A stretch of DNA of 16,544 nt from DASVDK01 sp036381125 [NCBI: Thermodesulfobacteriota bacterium] (GCA_036381125.1 DASVDK010000289.1:1-16544); one strand, 5' to 3'. Counted from the first letter of the stretch, positions 1 to 6,976 are shown. Program-made: numbers and translations. The notes: generated by a model not told the origin, from the sequence alone.

Positions 1-1806
1 GCCCGGGCGCTGCACGAGGACCGGCACTGGCTACGCCTCGGTCACTACCGGCGAGGGCTGCTCTCCGGCTGGAAGAGCCAGGTCGACGGGCCGACCTTCT
101 TCCTCGCCCCCGACGGCCGGACGAACCCCGAGGCGGAGCTCACGGCGACGATCGCGGCCTTCTTCGAGCCGGTCGGCGCCGACCCGAACGCGCACCCCCA
201 GTGCCGGTTCCCGGGCCGCTACCGCTGGCTCCGGTCGGCGCTCGGGCTCGACCCGTCGCGCCTGCCGGCGCCCACCTGCTCGCGGTTCGAGGCGTTCCGG
301 GCAACCCTGGCCCCGCGTTCGGCGACGCTCGTCTTCTCGTCCTACTACCTCAACAACCCGTCGTCCGCCTTCGGCCACACGTTCCTTCGGATCAACAAGT
401 CGCCGCACGGCGCCGGCGCGCGGCGTCTCGACCTGCTCGACTACGGCATCGAGTACGCGGCGACCGTCGACACCAACAACGCCCTCGTGTACGCGTTCAA
501 GGGGCTCTCCGGCGGCTTCAAGGGACAGTGGACCTACTGGCCCTACTACTACAAGGTGCGCCTCTACAACGACTTCGAGAAGCGCGACCTCTGGGAGTAC
601 GACCTCGACCTCACGCCCGAGCAGCTCGAGATGGTCGTCGCGCACGTCTGGGAGCTCGGGGCGTCCTGGTTCGATTACTACTACCTCTCCGAGAACTGCT
701 CCTATCACATCCTGACGTTGCTCGAGGCGGCCGACCCGTCGCTCGAGCTGACGGAGCACCTGCCGTGGTGGGTGATCCCGGCCGACACGGTGAAGGCGCT
801 CTTCGAGAGCCCCGGGCTGGTCCGGGAGGTGCGGTACCGTCCCTCGATCTGGACGCAGTTCGAGCGGCGGGCCGCGCGTCTCGGCCCGGCCGAGATCCGT
901 CTGGTGGAGCGGGTCGTCGAGGACCCCGGCGCGCCGATGCCGCCGGAGATGGCCCCCGAACGGCGGGCCGCGGTCCTCGACGCGGCGCTCGACCTGGTCG
1001 ACGCCCGCTACGCGCGGCCGCTGCTCGCGAACGAGCCGGGGGCGACGCACAGGAAGCAGATCCTCCTCGAGCGCCGCAGCGAGGTCCCCGCCGACGGCCC
1101 CAACCCGACGTTCGCGCCGCCGCTGGACCGGATGCCGAGCGCCGGGCACGACTCCATCCGCCTCGGCGCCTCGGCCGGCTACTCCGACCGGCTCGGCTTC
1201 TTCCAGCGCCTCGACTTCCGGTTCGCCCTGCACGATCTCACCGACCCGAGCGACGGCTACCCCGACCACGCGCAGATCGAGTTCGGGGCGACGCGGCTAC
1301 GGTACAACGCCGATCCCGACACGCTCTGGCTCGAGGAGCTGGCCCTCGTGCGCGTCGCGTCGCTGTCGCCGATCACGCGGTTCGGCCGCGACCCCTCGTG
1401 GAAGTTCTCCGTCGGGGCCGAGACGGTCCGCGACGAGAGCTGCCGCGACTGCCTGGCCGGCGGCTTCGATGTCGGCGCCGGCTACGCGGTCCCGCTCCCC
1501 GGCCTCCCGGCGGCCACCGCGTTCCTCACGGCGGACGCCGAGGCGCTCGTATCGGGCGAGTTCGTCGATCGGGCGTTCCGCTTCGGCATCGGGCCGACGG
1601 GCGGCCTCCACGCCCGGCTGGGCGACCGGGTGTCGCTGCTGGCGACCGGGTCGTGGCGCTACCTGGTCGACTTCGACCCCGGGCGGACGTACGAGTACAC
1701 GATCACCGCGAAGGTGCACCTCACGCGCCGGCTCTCGCTCGGGCTCGAAGGCTCGAAGGTGCCGGACGCCTGGGAGGGGGCGCTCGGCGCGTACCTCTAC
1801 TTCTGA
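1..1806 (+). CDS. DUF4105 / Lnb-type N-terminal periplasmic domain protein with C-terminal beta-barrel-like region (5' partial)
   Basis: The frame is open from base 1, so the gene begins upstream; 601 residues are visible. Residues 1-240 match the DUF4105 (Lnb N-terminal periplasmic) family: WLRLGHY near residue 10, a conserved block at 112-131 containing NNPSSAFGHTF, and ENCSYH at 231-236. His and Cys in these blocks are the conserved, presumably catalytic, residues of this family, which is thought to act on envelope lipids or proteins; the substrate here is unknown. The second half (about 370-601) alternates polar and hydrophobic residues in short strands and ends in AYLYF. A terminal Phe is typical of outer-membrane barrels, so I infer outer-membrane anchoring. 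The GTG at 487 is internal, because conserved domain sequence continues upstream of it. The signal peptide, if any, lies outside the window. No downstream gene is clearly co-transcribed; the next start is 65 nt away with its own promoter-like sequence. Confidence 0.88.
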   Translation, partial: ARALHEDRHWLRLGHYRRGLLSGWKSQVDGPTFFLAPDGRTNPEAELTATIAAFFEPVGADPNAHPQCRFPGRYRWLRSALGLDPSRLPAPTCSRFEAFRATLAPRSATLVFSSYYLNNPSSAFGHTFLRINKSPHGAGARRLDLLDYGIEYAATVDTNNALVYAFKGLSGGFKGQWTYWPYYYKVRLYNDFEKRDLWEYDLDLTPEQLEMVVAHVWELGASWFDYYYLSENCSYHILTLLEAADPSLELTEHLPWWVIPADTVKALFESPGLVREVRYRPSIWTQFERRAARLGPAEIRLVERVVEDPGAPMPPEMAPERRAAVLDAALDLVDARYARPLLANEPGATHRKQILLERRSEVPADGPNPTFAPPLDRMPSAGHDSIRLGASAGYSDRLGFFQRLDFRFALHDLTDPSDGYPDHAQIEFGATRLRYNADPDTLWLEELALVRVASLSPITRFGRDPSWKFSVGAETVRDESCRDCLAGGFDVGAGYAVPLPGLPAATAFLTADAEALVSGEFVDRAFRFGIGPTGGLHARLGDRVSLLATGSWRYLVDFDPGRTYEYTITAKVHLTRRLSLGLEGSKVPDAWEGALGAYLYF

Positions 1807-1832
1807 CCCGAGGGGCGCAGGCGTCTGCCCCG

Positions 1833-1862
1833 TTGCAAGACAAGGCGTCCATCTGGTAGCCT
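1833..1862 (+). promoter_or_regulatory. candidate extended -10 promoter for the 78-aa gene
   Basis: TTGCAA at 1833-1838 and TAGCCT at 1857-1862 are separated by 18 nt. A TG dinucleotide sits one base before the -10, as in extended -10 promoters. Only 9 nt separate the -10 from the ATG at 1872, so transcription would start at or very near the start codon, giving a leaderless or nearly leaderless mRNA. No Shine-Dalgarno sequence precedes this ATG, which agrees. Assigned by eye from consensus only. Confidence 0.35.
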
Positions 1863-1871
1863 TCCCTGGCC

Positions 1872-2108
1872 ATGACCAGCGCGCAGACCGAGTTCGAGGG
1901 GCTCCTCGCCCGAATCGCCGACCTCTCGCACATCCCCGTCGAGGTGCTCGCGGAGGACCTCGACGCGCTCGGCCGCCGCGCCCTGGAAGAGCCGCGGCCC
2001 TCCCTGGCGCTCTCCCGGTACATGCTCGAGCAGCAGCCCCGCCTCAAGGGGTGCACCGAGCAGGTGTGGCGCGCGGCCGACCTGTGGGTCGCCGCGGCTC
2101 GCCGGTAG
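1872..2108 (+). CDS. hypothetical 78-aa soluble protein
   Basis: I do not recognise a family. The product is a small, mostly helical, Leu/Ala/Glu-rich soluble protein with no signal peptide, membrane segment or cysteine cluster (a single Cys near residue 60). It begins MTSAQTEFEGLLARIADLS and ends in WVAAARR. GC-rich third positions and a compact frame between two recognisable genes support real coding. The ATG lacks a Shine-Dalgarno sequence but has a TANNNT hexamer 9 nt upstream, suggesting leaderless expression. The DoxX gene starts 7 nt after the stop, so the two are probably co-transcribed. Function unknown. Confidence 0.6.
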   Translation: MTSAQTEFEGLLARIADLSHIPVEVLAEDLDALGRRALEEPRPSLALSRYMLEQQPRLKGCTEQVWRAADLWVAAARR

Positions 2109-2115
2109 GCCGCCC

Positions 2116-2538
2116 ATGCTCGGGCCCATACTACGGGGGTGGGGGGACTTCGGCCCCCTCGTGATCCGCCTCGCGCTGGGGGCGGTCTTCATCGGCCACG
2201 GGGCGCAGAAGCTCTTCGGCGTCTGGGGCGGGCCTGGTCTTCAGGGGGTGACCGGGATGCTCGCCTCGATGGGCTTCCAGCCGCCCTATCTCTGGGCGCT
2301 GGCCCTCTCCCTGGTGGAGTTCGTCGGGGGCGTCCTGGTCTTCGTCGGCCTCTTCACGCGGTACGCGGCGCTGGCCCTCGCCGTGGACATGGCGGTCGCC
2401 CTTCTGCGCGTCCACTGGGGCAGCTTCTTCCTGCCGAGCGGCATGGAGTTCGCGCTGATGCTCTTCGCCGCGGCGGTGTCGCTTGCCCTCACCGGAGGCC
2501 GCGCCCTCTCGATCGACCGGGCGGCGCGCCGAGACTAG
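2116..2538 (+). CDS. DoxX family membrane protein
   Basis: 140 residues, the usual size for DoxX proteins. Four hydrophobic segments are visible, at about 13-30, 58-79, 84-99 and 110-126. The block VIRLALGAVFIGHGAQKLFG at the N-terminus and the later FVGGVLVFVGLFTRYAAL are characteristic of the DoxX/DUF417-like superfamily. Members are small inner-membrane proteins linked in some bacteria to thiosulfate:quinone oxidoreductase or to redox and thiol-stress complexes; here no partner enzyme is nearby, so the role stays open. The start lies 7 nt after the preceding stop and has only a weak ribosome-binding site. The TAG stop overlaps the stop of the convergent small gene on the other strand. Confidence 0.85.
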   Translation: MLGPILRGWGDFGPLVIRLALGAVFIGHGAQKLFGVWGGPGLQGVTGMLASMGFQPPYLWALALSLVEFVGGVLVFVGLFTRYAALALAVDMAVALLRVHWGSFFLPSGMEFALMLFAAAVSLALTGGRALSIDRAARRD

Positions 2539-2777
2539 CCCAGCCCCCCCTTGCGCACCCGCTCCTCCGGCACGCCGGGCACCCCGGCGGCGTCGCTGTC
2601 GGCATGCGGGGTACCCTCGAGCGGCTCGGGCACCGGGCCTCCTGCCACGTCCGCCGGGCCGATCGGCCCCTGCGAGGCCGGCTCCACGTCGCGGGCCACC
2701 CGTTCCCGCACCCGCCTCGCCTCCTCGTGCTCCGCGCGGTCGATCTCCTCGTGGGCCTCGCGCCTGCGATCGGTCAT
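2535..2777 (-). CDS. small charged hypothetical protein (80 aa)
   Basis: Not a recognised family. The first half is highly charged (MTDRRREAHEEIDRAEHEEA and onward), resembling a short amphipathic or coiled-coil helix; the second half is Pro/Gly-rich and probably disordered. No signal peptide, membrane segment or cysteine. A good Shine-Dalgarno sequence (GAGGAG, about 6 nt before the ATG on the minus strand) is the best evidence that it is translated. Its stop shares three bases with the DoxX stop in a CTAG tail-to-tail overlap. The sequence is compositionally biased, so a spurious frame is possible, but the ribosome-binding site and the exact abutment favour a gene. Confidence 0.5.
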   Translation of the reverse strand: MTDRRREAHEEIDRAEHEEARRVRERVARDVEPASQGPIGPADVAGGPVPEPLEGTPHADSDAAGVPGVPEERVRKGGLG

Positions 2778-2854
2778 GTGCGCCTCCTCGGCGGCGCCGA
2801 TGCAAGAGCCGGGCGCAGCCCCGGGCGCCCATTCCGGGCCAGCGGCCGGCGACC

Positions 2855-2955
2855 GGGGTCAGGTCTTTCCGTTTTCCAGTCGGGAAAAAGTAGAGGCCTG
2901 ACCCCATGGAAAATGGAAAGACCTGACCCCATGGAAAATGGAAAGACCTGACCCC
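2855..2955. repeat. REP-like array: one inverted and three direct units of about 25 bp
   Basis: Units at 2906-2930 and 2931-2955 are identical 25-mers ending in AAAGACCTGACCCC. The unit at 2881-2905 is a diverged copy (19 of 25 positions match). 2855-2880 is an inverted copy beginning GGGGTCAGGTCTTTCC. The array is AT-richer than its surroundings and can fold into a long hairpin between the inverted unit and any direct unit. It ends 3 bp from the aldehyde dehydrogenase stop codon, so it forms that transcript's 3' end and may stabilise or terminate it. GGGGTCAGGTCT-type palindromic units resemble REP sequences mobilised by RAYT (Y1 transposase-like) proteins. No such transposase is in the window, so the origin is inference. 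Confidence 0.85.
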
Positions 2956-2958
2956 CGG

Positions 2959-4407
2959 TTAGAGCTTGACGCAGACGTTCTTCACCTGGGTGAACGTGAG
3001 GAGCGCCTCGAGCCCCTTCTCGCGGCCGAACCCGCTCTTCTTGTAGCCGCCGAAGGGGAGCTCCACGCCGCCGCCGGCGCCGTAGGTGTTCACGTAGACC
3101 TGCCCCACCTTGAGCCGGTGGGCGAGGCGGTGCGCCTTGCTCACGTCGCGTGTCCAGATCGCGGCGACGAGGCCGTACTCCGTCGAGTTCGCGAGGGCGG
3201 CGGCCTCCTCGACGTCGTCGAACGGGAGCACCGCCAGGACCGGCCCGAAGACCTCCTCGCGGGCGATCCGCATGTCCGGCTTCACGCGGTCGACGAGGGT
3301 CGGCTGCACGAAGTGCCCCGTGGCGAGCCGGGGATCCGAGGGACGGCCCCCACCCGTCACGACCTCGGCCCCTTCCTTCCGGGCAACGTCCAGGTAGCCC
3401 ATCACCCGGCCGAGCTGCCCCTCGGAGATGACCGGCCCGAGGTCGGGGTCTTCCAGACCGGGGCCGATCCGCACCTCGCGCATCCGCGCCGCCACGCGCT
3501 CGACCCACTCGCCGTGGACGCCGCGCTCGACGAGGAGCCGCGAGCCGGCCGAGCAGGTCTGCCCCGCGTTCTGGATGATGGAGTTGACGATCACGGGCAC
3601 GGCCGCCTGCGGGTCGGCGTCGGCGAGGACGATGTTCGGCGACTTGCCGCCCAGCTCGAGCGTCACCGGCTTGATGTTCCGGGCGGCCGCCTGCATGACG
3701 AGCGATCCGACCTCGACCGAGCCGGTGAAGGCCACGTGGTCCACGTCCGGGTGCGACGACAGGGGGGCTCCCGCCTCCTCCCCGAAGCCGGTGACGACGT
3801 TCAGGACACCGGGCGGCAGCCCCGCCTCGAGGGCGATCGCGCCGAGGCGCAGCGCCGTGAGCGGCGTCTCCTCGGCCGGCTTGGTGACGACGGCGTTGCC
3901 GGCGGCCAGCGCGGGCGCGATGCCGCGGGCGCCGATCTGGATGGGGTAGTTCCAGGGGATGATCTGCGCGCACACGCCCCACGGCTCGCGCAGCGTGTAG
4001 TCGAGGAAGCCCTCGCCGAGCGGGATGACCTGGCCGAGGATCTTGTCGGCCGCGCCCGCGTAGAACTCGAAGTACCGGGCGGCGACCTCCACGTCGGTCC
4101 TGGCCTGGCGCAGCGGCTTGCCGGTGTCGAGCGTCTCGAGCCGGGCCAGCTCGTCCGCCCGCGACCGTATGCCGGCGGCGATGCGCAGGAGGATGCGACC
4201 CCGCTCGGCCGGGGTCGTCTCCCGCCACGCGCGCCCCTCGAAGGCGCGGCGGGCCGCGGCGACGGCGCGCTCCACGTCGGCCGTCCGCCCCCGCGGAACC
4301 ACCCCCACGACCTCGCCGGTCGCCGGGTCGCGCGACTCGAACGTCTCGCGCGACTCCGCCTCCACCCACTCGCCGCCGATCAGCATCCGCTCGTGCGTCG
4401 CAGCCAT
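2959..4407 (-). CDS. NAD(P)-dependent aldehyde dehydrogenase (betaine-aldehyde-dehydrogenase-like)
   Basis: 482 residues, typical of the ALDH superfamily. It oxidises an aldehyde to the carboxylic acid with NAD(P)+ in the cytoplasm. Visible features: the nucleotide-binding segment IIPWNYP with Asn153; FTGSVEVG at 227-234; catalytic general base Glu251 in VTLELGGKSPN; catalytic Cys285 in GQTCSAGSRLLV; EEVFGPV near 384; and the C-terminal PFGGYKKSGFGREKG. Overall similarity is closest to the betaine aldehyde / gamma-aminobutyraldehyde branch, but the natural substrate cannot be read from sequence. The start is fixed by a strong GGAGG about 7 nt upstream; longer in-frame extension lacks family sequence and runs over the divergent acetyltransferase. 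The gene is divergent from the acetyltransferase, with only 39 bp between the starts. Its 3' end abuts the repeat array. Confidence 0.95.
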   Translation of the reverse strand: MAATHERMLIGGEWVEAESRETFESRDPATGEVVGVVPRGRTADVERAVAAARRAFEGRAWRETTPAERGRILLRIAAGIRSRADELARLETLDTGKPLRQARTDVEVAARYFEFYAGAADKILGQVIPLGEGFLDYTLREPWGVCAQIIPWNYPIQIGARGIAPALAAGNAVVTKPAEETPLTALRLGAIALEAGLPPGVLNVVTGFGEEAGAPLSSHPDVDHVAFTGSVEVGSLVMQAAARNIKPVTLELGGKSPNIVLADADPQAAVPVIVNSIIQNAGQTCSAGSRLLVERGVHGEWVERVAARMREVRIGPGLEDPDLGPVISEGQLGRVMGYLDVARKEGAEVVTGGGRPSDPRLATGHFVQPTLVDRVKPDMRIAREEVFGPVLAVLPFDDVEEAAALANSTEYGLVAAIWTRDVSKAHRLAHRLKVGQVYVNTYGAGGGVELPFGGYKKSGFGREKGLEALLTFTQVKNVCVKL

Positions 4408-4431
4408 GCAGCCGCCTCCTTCCCGACGCGC

Positions 4432-4437
4432 TATCCT
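4432..4437 (+). promoter_or_regulatory. candidate -10 element immediately upstream of the acetyltransferase
   Basis: TATCCT matches the -10 consensus at four of six positions and ends 9 nt before the ATG at 4447. No clear -35 and no Shine-Dalgarno sequence are present in the 39-bp divergent gap. This would place the transcript start at about the initiation codon. Confidence 0.25.
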
Positions 4438-4446
4438 GCTCGCGCC

Positions 4447-4953
4447 ATGAGCCAGCCGACCCTCGTCATCCGGGACGCCAGCCCGGCCGACATTCCCGGG
4501 ATCATCGCCATACGGAACCAGGGGATCGAGGATCGCCACGCGACCCTCGACACCGAGCCGTACACCGTCGCCGAGGGACGCGCCTGGTTCGAGGCCCACG
4601 ACGCCCGCCACCCCGTCCTCGTGGCCGTGGACGCCGAGACCGGAGCCATGGCCGGCTGGGCCTCCCTGAACGTCTTCAATCCCCGTCCAGGGTACCGCCT
4701 CGTCGCCGAACTCTCCGTCTACGTGGAACGGGCCTCGCGTGCGCGGGGGGTCGGCTCCCAGCTCCTCGAGGCGCTGCTCGCGCGCGCCCGGGCGCTCGAG
4801 TACCACAAGGTGGTCCTGACGGCCATGGCCCACAACACCGCCGGCCGCGCGCTCTACGCCCGGTTCGGCTTCCGCGAGGTCGGCATCTTCAAGGAGCAGG
4901 GGCTCGTCGACGGCCGCTGGGTCGACACGGTCATCATGGAAAAGATCCTGTGA
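4447..4953 (+). CDS. GNAT N-acetyltransferase, ArsN1 / phosphinothricin-acetyltransferase-like
   Basis: 168 residues, normal for a single-domain GNAT enzyme that transfers acetyl from acetyl-CoA to an amine. The acetyl-CoA pyrophosphate-binding motif is RARGVGS (residues 98-104), preceded by the beta-strand AELSVYVE. YARFGFREVG (137-146) is the usual GNAT C-terminal motif. The N-terminal IAIRNQGIEDRHATLDTEP block and the C-terminal LVDGRWVDTVIMEKIL are typical of the phosphinothricin/arsinothricin (ArsN1-type) acetyltransferase group, whose members acetylate the amino group of glutamate-analogue antibiotics. Actual substrate is inference; no ars genes are nearby. It lacks a Shine-Dalgarno sequence. 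The zinc-ribbon gene follows after 18 nt. Confidence 0.9.
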   Translation: MSQPTLVIRDASPADIPGIIAIRNQGIEDRHATLDTEPYTVAEGRAWFEAHDARHPVLVAVDAETGAMAGWASLNVFNPRPGYRLVAELSVYVERASRARGVGSQLLEALLARARALEYHKVVLTAMAHNTAGRALYARFGFREVGIFKEQGLVDGRWVDTVIMEKIL

Positions 4954-4965
4954 CCCTGGTAGGAT
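4937..4965 (+). promoter_or_regulatory. candidate extended -10 promoter for the zinc-ribbon gene
   Basis: TAGGAT at 4960-4965 is preceded by TGG, giving an extended -10 (TGnTANNNT), with TGGAAA at 4937-4942 as a weak -35 at 17-nt spacing. The -10 ends 6 nt before the GTG at 4972, the spacing expected for transcription starting at the start codon. It shares the CTGGTAG core with the site upstream of 1872. Confidence 0.3.
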
Positions 4966-4971
4966 CGCGGC

Positions 4972-5193
4972 GTGTCCATCCCGTTCGTGCGACTCGACGC
5001 CATCCCGTGCCTGGCCTGCGCCATGCCGATCCTCCTCAAGGCACGCCCGCTGTCGCCGCAGACCATCCCCTGCCCCAACTGTCACGCGAAGGTCGAGGTG
5101 CAGGCGGTGCCGGCGGCCGACGGCTCGCGCACGATAATCCGCTGGCGCCGGGCCGGTGACCCCATCTGGCAGGAGCGCGAGGTGGACCACTAG
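4972..5193 (+). CDS. small zinc-ribbon-like protein (73 aa)
   Basis: Two CxxC pairs, Cys13/Cys16 (PCLAC) and Cys34/Cys37 (PCPNC), are spaced as in a four-cysteine zinc ribbon, followed by a basic segment (IIRWRRAG). The GTG start is preferred because the next in-frame ATG (5023) would remove the first CxxC pair. No Shine-Dalgarno sequence is present; a TAGGAT hexamer lies 6 nt upstream. Such small zinc-ribbon proteins may bind nucleic acid or protein partners, but none is evident here. Family not recognised beyond the metal motif. It follows the acetyltransferase on the same strand and converges with the LysE gene. Confidence 0.65.
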   Translation: MSIPFVRLDAIPCLACAMPILLKARPLSPQTIPCPNCHAKVEVQAVPAADGSRTIIRWRRAGDPIWQEREVDH

Positions 5194-5226
5194 GGGCCGG
5201 GTCCGTACGCGGCCCGTCCCGCCGCC

Positions 5227-5850
5227 CTACAACGTCCGGGCGAGGACGAACGCCGCGAAGCCGAGGATCACGAGCCCCGAGATGCGGTTCACCCCCACGA
5301 GCCAGCGACGGTCGAGCTTGCCGTGGAGCAGGCTCACGGCGCCGCTGAGCGTGAGCCACCAGAGCGCCGATCCGGCGAAGACCCCGACGACGAGCACGGC
5401 GGACTCGACGTAGGTCACCTCGGCATCCGCGAGCCCGAGCGCGGCGAAGATCCCGACGAACGCCAGGATGGTGAGCGGGTTCGCCAGCGTGAGCAGGAAG
5501 GTCGACGCCCACGCGCTGACAAGCCCCCTCCGGCTCACCGGCACGGGCGCCAGCGTCGGCGGCTCGGCCAGCATCATGCGGGCCCCGAGATAGGCCAGGA
5601 ACGCGGCGCCGGCGAGGCGCAGCCAGCCCTGCCGGGCAAGCAGGAGGTCCATGACGGCGGTGAGGCCGAACGCGGCGACGAACCCGTAGAGGGCATCGGC
5701 CGCCGCCGCCCCGAGCCCGGTGGCGAGGCCGACCAGACGGCCCTGGGCGAGCGTCCGCTGAATGCAGAGGAGCCCGATCGGGCCCACGGGCGCCGCGATG
5801 GCGAAGCCGATGACGAGGCCGCGCAGCAGGTATCCCGCGTCGACCATCAT
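5227..5850 (-). CDS. LysE/RhtB family amino-acid exporter
   Basis: 207 residues, the usual LysE length, with about six hydrophobic segments. Family landmarks are the N-terminal IAAPVGPIGLLCIQRTLAQG (residues 18-37), TGLGAAAADALYGFVAAFGL (45-64) and the central TFLLTLANPLTILAFVGIF (117-135). Members export amino acids or related small molecules across the inner membrane by proton exchange. Its ATG overlaps the TGA of the upstream AsnC-type regulator in an ATGA, so translation is probably coupled; a second ATG follows at once. The Lrp-type neighbour suggests induction by the exported amino acid, as in LysG-LysE type pairs. The specific substrate cannot be deduced. Confidence 0.9.
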   Translation of the reverse strand: MMVDAGYLLRGLVIGFAIAAPVGPIGLLCIQRTLAQGRLVGLATGLGAAAADALYGFVAAFGLTAVMDLLLARQGWLRLAGAAFLAYLGARMMLAEPPTLAPVPVSRRGLVSAWASTFLLTLANPLTILAFVGIFAALGLADAEVTYVESAVLVVGVFAGSALWWLTLSGAVSLLHGKLDRRWLVGVNRISGLVILGFAAFVLARTL

Positions 5851-6329
5851 CGCGGCGCGTCCGCCGTAGCGGCCTCGCCGTCGCCCACCGGGACCTCCGT
5901 CGTCTCCTTGGGGGTCGAGAGCACGACGACGGTCTGCGTCCGGATGACTCCCGGCAGCGACTTCAGCGTGTCGGCGAGCAGCGCCTCGAGGTGGGCCGTG
6001 TCCCGGACGCGGACCTTGAGGAGGTAGGAGTAGTCGCCCGTCACGTGATGGCACTCCTGGATCTCGGGCGTCTGCGCAACTCGCGCCAGGAACGCGGCCT
6101 CGTGTTCCGGCCGGTCGACGAGCACCTGGACGAACCCGCAGAGCCGCAACCCGAGGGCCGGCGGGTCGACCACCGCGACGAACGCGCGGAGCACACCCCT
6201 GGCGGCGAGCTTCTTGAGCCGCTCGTTGACGGCCGACACCGACAGCCCCACGCGGGCGCCGAGGTCCCCGTACGAGAGTCGGCTGTCCCGCTGGAGCAAG
6301 GCCAGGAGCTGTCGATCGATCGCGTCCAT
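5847..6329 (-). CDS. Lrp/AsnC family transcriptional regulator
   Basis: 160 residues. The N-terminal helix-turn-helix runs from MDAIDRQLLALLQRDSRLSY through LGARVGLSVSAVNERLKKLAARGVL (residues 1-47). The RAM/AsnC effector-binding domain follows (about 65-145), with the typical VTGDYSYLLKVRVRD segment near 97-111. These proteins form dimers and octamers, bind amino acids and often regulate adjacent transporters and themselves. The stop overlaps the LysE start by 4 bp, so the pair forms an operon and the exporter is the likely target. The start is chosen by the conserved MDAIDRQLL N-terminus. The C-terminus carries a short Ala/Glu tail beyond the domain. Confidence 0.93.
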   Translation of the reverse strand: MDAIDRQLLALLQRDSRLSYGDLGARVGLSVSAVNERLKKLAARGVLRAFVAVVDPPALGLRLCGFVQVLVDRPEHEAAFLARVAQTPEIQECHHVTGDYSYLLKVRVRDTAHLEALLADTLKSLPGVIRTQTVVVLSTPKETTEVPVGDGEAATADAPR

Positions 6330-6368
6330 GATCGGAATTCATCCCGCCAGAGCGACGAGTTCCCGCAA

Positions 6369-6396
6369 ATCTTACTGTGCATCAGCCTCGTCGCAA
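6369..6396 (-). promoter_or_regulatory. candidate promoter of the asnC-type/lysE operon
   Basis: On the minus strand, TTGCGA (6391-6396) and TAAGAT (6369-6374) each match sigma-70 consensus at four of six positions and are 16 nt apart. They lie in a locally AT-richer stretch 40 nt upstream of the regulator start. An autoregulatory Lrp-type site would be expected to overlap this region, though I see no clear dyad. Confidence 0.4.
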
Positions 6397-6436
6397 GCAG
6401 ATACTGGGAGGCGCGGGCCTGTTGGCCCGGTGCCCC

Positions 6437-6814
6437 CTAGCGGGCGCCGGCGAGCCAGTAGGCGGAGGCAACGAGGAGGGCGATGCCGGTGACGACCAGG
6501 GCGAGTCTCGCGCGCGGCGGGAAGGGGGAGCGGTCGCCGAGGGGGCCGGGCGCGGCGCGGTGCCGGGGCGTCAGCCGGGGCCGCTCGGCGCGCAGCGCGC
6601 GGGCCGCGGCCACGAGGACCGGCGCCTCGGGTCGCCGTCGGAGGGTCCCGCGGGCCGTCTCCACGTCCGGGTCGTCGCCGCGCCCGTCGGGCCAGAGGCT
6701 CAGCGCCTGGTCGGGGCTGAGCCGGCCGCTCGCGACCGACTCGAGGAGGGCGGCGGCCCGCTGCCGGGCCGACATGATGACGCTCTCGATCCCCCGTCCC
6801 TCCCCGGCGCGCAT
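6437..6814 (-). CDS. small hypothetical protein with C-terminal transmembrane segment
   Basis: 125 residues from an ATG preceded by GGAGGG at 5-nt spacing. A shorter start (ATG at 6775, giving 112 aa) lacks as good a ribosome-binding site. The body has a helical segment (SARQRAAALLESVASGRLSP, residues 15-34) followed by DQALSLWPDG and an Arg/Pro-rich linker. It ends in a single hydrophobic helix (about 103-123), with almost nothing after it, like a tail-anchored inner-membrane protein. No family recognised and no catalytic motif seen. It lies upstream of the regulator on the same strand but is separated by 107 bp with a separate candidate promoter, so it is probably its own unit. Confidence 0.6.
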   Translation of the reverse strand: MRAGEGRGIESVIMSARQRAAALLESVASGRLSPDQALSLWPDGRGDDPDVETARGTLRRRPEAPVLVAAARALRAERPRLTPRHRAAPGPLGDRSPFPPRARLALVVTGIALLVASAYWLAGAR

Positions 6815-6976
6815 GATCGCCCTCCGACACGTTCCGCGCGCTCGCGAACCATGCAAGCTTCGGGCCGCACGGCCACGCAGCAAGCGGCTCCCCGCCTCCC
6901 GGTCCGCGCGACGGGCACTTGGAGATGCGCGTGCGCCGGCGCGGGCCGGGCGGCCCCGGTCCCGATCGGGCGACGT

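Noticed and set aside
487-1806. Starting the DUF4105 gene at GTG 487
   Set aside because: The frame is open and encodes conserved family sequence from base 1, so the gene is truncated by the window edge.
1810-1832. Terminator after the DUF4105 gene
   Set aside because: Only a short bulged stem (GGGGC to GCCCC region) can be drawn; not convincing.
2938-4446. Plus-strand open frame running through the aldehyde dehydrogenase region into the acetyltransferase
   Set aside because: Only the part from 4447 onward resembles a protein family; the upstream part is antisense to the dehydrogenase.
5851-6342. N-terminal extension of the LysE frame giving a 371-residue fusion
   Set aside because: The extension is read out of frame across the AsnC-type gene and is Arg/Gly/Pro-rich; the ATGA overlap gives the natural start.
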